Positions 60,752 through 64,000 of a stretch of DNA of 64,000 bases are shown piece by piece (position 1 is the stretch's first letter; every line of letters begins with the position of its first letter). Location: positions 62,001 to 126,000 of the forward strand of contig NZ_JAECRZ010000005.1 of assembly GCF_016019955.1 (NCBI RefSeq), in the 5' to 3' direction. Made by a program: the position numbers and the translations under genes. The notes under the pieces were generated by a model that had not been told where the DNA came from, searched no databases, and saw only the letters and a program-made list of their open reading frames with translations. This stretch comes from Thiosulfatihalobacter marinus (GTDB lineage Bacteria; Pseudomonadota; Alphaproteobacteria; Rhodobacterales; Rhodobacteraceae).

Positions 60752-62009
60752 CAAGTTGCAACCACCGCCGCTGACGGATGATTGTTTTGCCTTGCCTGCC
60801 GGCACGGAATGGACGCCTGTCGACAGCGCGCTGGCGGAAATCAGGCGGCGTTTGCGGCCCGTGGTCAGCATCGAAACGGTCCCGTTGGATCAGGCCCTGT
60901 GCCGGGTTTTGGCAAGCGATGTCAAGGCGTTGCGCGCGAATCCACCCTTGCCGAACTCGGCTGTTGACGGCTATGGGATGCGCCATGACGACATTGTGGA
61001 CGGCCCGCAAACCCTGCCCTTGGTGGCGGGGCGGGCGGCGGCGGGGGCGCCGTTTGAGGGCGCCTTGACGGCGGGACATGCCGTTCGGGTTTTGACCGGC
61101 GCGGCGTTGCCGGACGGGGTGGATACGGTGATCCTGCAAGAGGATGTCACCACCGATGGCCGCGCGATTGCGTTTCACGGCCCGCTCAAGCCCGGCGCGA
61201 ATACCCGCAAGGCGGGCGAGGACGTTGACAAGGGCGCGGTAATCCTGCCGCGCGCGCGGCGGGTGACGGTGGCGGATCTGGCGCTGGCCGCAGCGACCGG
61301 GCACAAGGAACTGACAGTTTATCAAAGGCTTAGGGTAGGTGTTCTGTCCACCGGGGACGAGCTGGCCGAGGCGGGGGACATGGCTAGACCCGACCAGATC
61401 TATGATGCCAACCGGCCAATGGTTTTGGGAGCGATTGCGCGGTTCGGGTTCACCCCGGTTGATCTGGGGCGGGCGCCGGATAACCGGCAGAAATTGCGGG
61501 ATTTTCTGGATCGGGCGGCGGACCGGTGCGATTTGATTCTCACGTCTGGCGGTGCCTCGGCGGGGGATGAGGATCATCTTTCGGCCCTGTTGAACGAGAC
61601 CGGGGCCATGGCGCTGTGGCGCATTGCGATCAAGCCGGGACGGCCTTTGGCGCTGGGCGTCTGGCGGGGCACACCATTGTTCGGACTGCCGGGAAATCCG
61701 GTTGCCGCACTGGTCTGCACCCTTATTTTTGCAAGGCCCGCCATGGGGTTACTGGCCGGAGAGGGATGGCGCGCGCCGCAAGCGCTGCACGTGCCGGCGG
61801 CGTTTACCAAGACCAAGAAACCGGGGCGGCGCGAATATTTGCGGGCGCGGTTGCGGGATGGCAAGGCCGAGGTTTTCCGCTCGGAAGGATCAGGACGGAT
61901 CAGCGGGCTCAGCTGGGCGGAGGGACTGGTGGAGCTGCCGGACGGGGCGCTGGATATCGCGCCGGGCACACCAGTGACCTATTATCCCTATAGCGCGTTC
62001 GGTCTGTAG
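60744..62009 (+). CDS. moeA: Molybdopterin molybdenumtransferase
   Basis: A 421-residue enzyme that inserts molybdate into adenylylated molybdopterin. NSAVDGYGMRHDD (about residues 71-83), STGDELAE (about 203-210), TSGGASAGDEDHL and GLPGNPVAALVC are the conserved blocks. It closes the fdhD-mobA-mobB-moeA operon, which directs the maturation of molybdo-enzymes. Confidence 0.95.
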   Translation: MGDKLQPPPLTDDCFALPAGTEWTPVDSALAEIRRRLRPVVSIETVPLDQALCRVLASDVKALRANPPLPNSAVDGYGMRHDDIVDGPQTLPLVAGRAAAGAPFEGALTAGHAVRVLTGAALPDGVDTVILQEDVTTDGRAIAFHGPLKPGANTRKAGEDVDKGAVILPRARRVTVADLALAAATGHKELTVYQRLRVGVLSTGDELAEAGDMARPDQIYDANRPMVLGAIARFGFTPVDLGRAPDNRQKLRDFLDRAADRCDLILTSGGASAGDEDHLSALLNETGAMALWRIAIKPGRPLALGVWRGTPLFGLPGNPVAALVCTLIFARPAMGLLAGEGWRAPQALHVPAAFTKTKKPGRREYLRARLRDGKAEVFRSEGSGRISGLSWAEGLVELPDGALDIAPGTPVTYYPYSAFGL

Positions 62010-62064
62010 AGACCGCGCGCAACAGGGCGCGTCTAAGTGGCTGAAAAAGCGGAAAATTCCGTAT

Positions 62065-62108
62065 CGGCATTGCGTCGGTATTACGTCGGTATTGCGACGG
62101 TTAATTTT
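62065..62108. repeat. 11-bp tandem direct repeats upstream of the MFS gene
   Basis: CGGCATTGCGT, CGGTATTACGT and CGGTATTGCGA follow each other without gaps (62065-62097), with a degenerate fourth unit CGGTTAATTTT. The 11-base period is about one helical turn, so a protein could bind one face. They lie 37-80 bases before the MFS ATG. Confidence 0.5.
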
Positions 62109-62144
62109 GTTGCGCGGGCGGTGCGCGCGCCCTAGCGTGGCTGG

Positions 62145-63362
62145 ATGAGCGAACCGGATATTCTTGACAGCCGATACAGCTGGTTGCGGCTGGGTATTAC
62201 CCTGGCGATTGCGCTGGTGGGCAATGTCGGCATGTGGGCGGTCGTGGTTGTGATGCCGGCCGTTCAATCCGAGTTCGGGATCGACCGGGCCGACGCCGCG
62301 TTGCCCTATACGCTGACCATGGTGGGCTTTGCGCTGGGCAATTTCGCGATTGGCCGCGCCGTGGACCGCTGGGGGATCAGTGTGGCGCTGAGCGCGGCGG
62401 CGGTTCTGATCGCGGCCAGCTTTGGACTTGCGGCGGCCAGTCCGACGGTGCTGATGCTGTCGCTGGCGCATTTCTTCCTGGGATTTGGCACGGCGGCGAG
62501 TTTCGGGCCGTTGATCGCGGATATTTCGCTGTGGTTCCAGCGCCGCCGGGGCATTGCCGTGGCGGTGGCGGCAAGCGGGAATTACCTGTCGGGCGCGGTG
62601 TGGCCGGTGCTGTTGAGCGGGGTGCTGGCCGGGTATGGGTGGCGCGCGGTGTTCGGGGTGCTGGCGGGGCTGACGCTGGTTGTGATGATCCCGCTGGCCC
62701 GCGCGCTGCGCCGCCCTGTGCCGCTGGCCTCGGTCGAGGCGCAGGCGGCGGCGCAGCTGGCGCGCCGTGGTCCGGCACCGTTCCGGCCGGTCACGCTGCA
62801 ACGGTTGCTGGGGCTGGCCGGGATCGGATGCTGTGTGGCGATGTCGATGCCGCAGGTGCATATCGTGTCGCTGAGCGTGGATCTGGGTTATGGCCAGGCC
62901 GCCGGGGCCAGGATGTTGTCGCTGATGCTGATGGGCGGCGTGGTCTCGCGGCTGGTATCGGGGTTCCTGGCGGATCGGCTGGGCGGGGTCGTGACATTGC
63001 TGATCGGGGCGGTGCTGCAATGCGCGGCGCTGTTCCTGTTCCTGCCGTTCGACGGGCTGGTGCCGCTTTATGTGATCAGCCTGATCTTTGGGCTGAGTCA
63101 GGGCGGTATCGTGCCCGCCTATGCGATCGTGGTGCGCGAATACATGCCCGCGCGCGAGGCCGGGGCGCGAGTGGGCTTTGTGATGATGGCAACCATTCTG
63201 GGCATGGCGCTGGGCGGATGGATGACCGGCTGGATCTATGACATGACCGGCAGCTATCAGTGGGCGTTCCTGAACGGGATTGCCTGGAACGTGATGAATA
63301 TCGGCATCATCACGATCATCCTGATGCGGGGGCGGTCGCGCGCTCAACCCGTGGCAGCATGA
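62145..63362 (+). CDS. MFS transporter (OFA/MCT-like)
   Basis: A 405-residue carrier with about twelve membrane segments, an even spacing of hydrophobic stretches and an intracellular loop between segments 6 and 7. Its GxxxDR-type motif is modified (FLADRLGGVVTLL in the second half). The class carries organic anions. The 11-bp repeats before the gene are the only regulatory hint. Confidence 0.85.
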   Translation: MSEPDILDSRYSWLRLGITLAIALVGNVGMWAVVVVMPAVQSEFGIDRADAALPYTLTMVGFALGNFAIGRAVDRWGISVALSAAAVLIAASFGLAAASPTVLMLSLAHFFLGFGTAASFGPLIADISLWFQRRRGIAVAVAASGNYLSGAVWPVLLSGVLAGYGWRAVFGVLAGLTLVVMIPLARALRRPVPLASVEAQAAAQLARRGPAPFRPVTLQRLLGLAGIGCCVAMSMPQVHIVSLSVDLGYGQAAGARMLSLMLMGGVVSRLVSGFLADRLGGVVTLLIGAVLQCAALFLFLPFDGLVPLYVISLIFGLSQGGIVPAYAIVVREYMPAREAGARVGFVMMATILGMALGGWMTGWIYDMTGSYQWAFLNGIAWNVMNIGIITIILMRGRSRAQPVAA

Positions 63363-63395
63363 GCGCCGCGCCGCATCAGACAACGGCCGGGCGGG

Positions 63396-64000
63396 TTATT
63401 GGGGCATTCCGGCGCGGCGCAGGCCGTCCAGCCAGTGTTCGTGATCGTCCGGGTAGCGGATCGGGACGATGTCGCGCACCATCGTGAGGGTCAGGCCGGG
63501 CATGAGAGCCAGCAGCCGTTTCATCGTGTCCTGCGCATCCTCAAGCTGGCCCTTCATGGCCTGCGCCGCCGCCAGCTGGCGCAGGGCAGAGGCGTAGTTG
63601 GGGTATTCGGCCAGCACTTCGGAACAGATTTCGATGCAGCGGTCATAGTTGCGGTCCAGATAGGCGGCGATGCCGTGGCCGCCGTACCAGAAGGCGCGGT
63701 ACGGGTCGCGGGGACTGAGGGTTGTGGCGTGGATGGCGCTGGTGCGCGCGGCATCGTAATCGCGGCTGAGGCCATGATACGCGGCCAGCACACCATGGGC
63801 ATTGGACAGGTTCGGATTGAGGCGCAGGGCGTTGCGGAGGTGCAGGGGGGCTTTTTCAAAGTCGCGCCCGAACAGGTAGGCCATGCCAAGGACGCTGTGG
63901 GCGGTTGCGTCGGATTCGTCGGTGCGCACGGCGTCCTGGCCGTGGGCGACGGCTTCGGCAATGGCGGCTTTGGTGTCCGGGCGCCAGATATGCAGCATGG
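63396..64000 (-). CDS. C-terminal part of a TPR-repeat protein (cyclase-associated type)
   Basis: The last 200 codons of a gene that enters from the right edge. Tetratricopeptide-like units (AHSVLGMAYLFGRDFEKAPL, AHGVLAAYHGLSRDYDAART and YASALRQLAAAQAMKGQLED) end with HWLDGLRRAGMP. This ending is seen in adenylate/guanylate cyclase-TPR proteins of this group; the cyclase part, if present, is outside the window. Confidence 0.7.
   Translation of the reverse strand, partial: MLHIWRPDTKAAIAEAVAHGQDAVRTDESDATAHSVLGMAYLFGRDFEKAPLHLRNALRLNPNLSNAHGVLAAYHGLSRDYDAARTSAIHATTLSPRDPYRAFWYGGHGIAAYLDRNYDRCIEICSEVLAEYPNYASALRQLAAAQAMKGQLEDAQDTMKRLLALMPGLTLTMVRDIVPIRYPDDHEHWLDGLRRAGMPQ

Overview
The window looks like a chromosomal segment of a high-GC marine alphaproteobacterium of the Rhodobacteraceae/Roseobacter group. 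Pointers are a TRAP transporter operon, class II fructose bisphosphatase GlpX, the Hsp20-DUF1150 pair, an aa3-type oxidase small subunit IV, a DmdC-like acyl-CoA dehydrogenase, a bifunctional sulfurylase/APS kinase and a dispersed intergenic repeat containing GAGTATTT.

Layout. Bases 1-7925 hold a regulator fragment and a co-oriented catabolic operon: formylglutamate amidohydrolase-like enzyme, TRAP transporter (Q, M, P), glutamine-synthetase-like ligase, aldehyde dehydrogenase and iron-type alcohol dehydrogenase. It would suit import of an amino alcohol or amine and its degradation through gamma-glutamyl intermediates. A strong terminator separates it from a convergent ketoglutarate-semialdehyde dehydrogenase. 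Bases 10073-18062 are an 8-kb integrative element inserted in the 3' end of one of two tandem tRNA-Glu genes. It is bounded by 17-bp direct repeats and inverted integrase-arm-like sites. It encodes a tyrosine integrase, an AlpA-type regulator, an HK97 protease-capsid fusion as its only recognisable virion gene (apparent frameshift near the C terminus), two unknown proteins, an AIPR-family phage-resistance protein with an overlapping 43-aa membrane protein, a zinc-ribbon membrane protein and an iteron-rich, origin-like intergenic region. This phage-satellite-like element is the most interesting part of the window.

Bases 18398-36814 are mostly leftward housekeeping genes: recJ, a cysteine hydrolase, glpX, hom, purK/purE with a dehydrogenase between them, sulfurylase/APS kinase with an in-frame N-terminal MarR-type domain, a membrane/ferredoxin/adenylate cyclase gene with an apparent frameshift, trxB, pgeF, a MidA-type methyltransferase and lgt. 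Rightward genes among them include a TetR regulator, hsp20-DUF1150 and an Lrp regulator. Bases 36912-64000 are mainly rightward: UbiK-like protein, a MacAB/FtsX-type export operon, ybjN, proC, csaA-like, a hydroxyacid dehydrogenase, a uracil-DNA glycosylase/phosphoesterase/moaB operon, an RND efflux pair, yqgE, acyl-CoA dehydrogenase with a metallo-hydrolase, a DUF6173 protein, oxidase subunit IV, a lipoprotein, fdhD-mobA-mobB-moeA and an MFS carrier. tsaC, azlCD and a TPR protein cut by the window edge run leftward.

Two genes (capsid, cyclase) each need a single-base change to restore a full frame, so either real mutations or assembly indels are possible. Functions are assigned from motifs and family memory; no database search was run.
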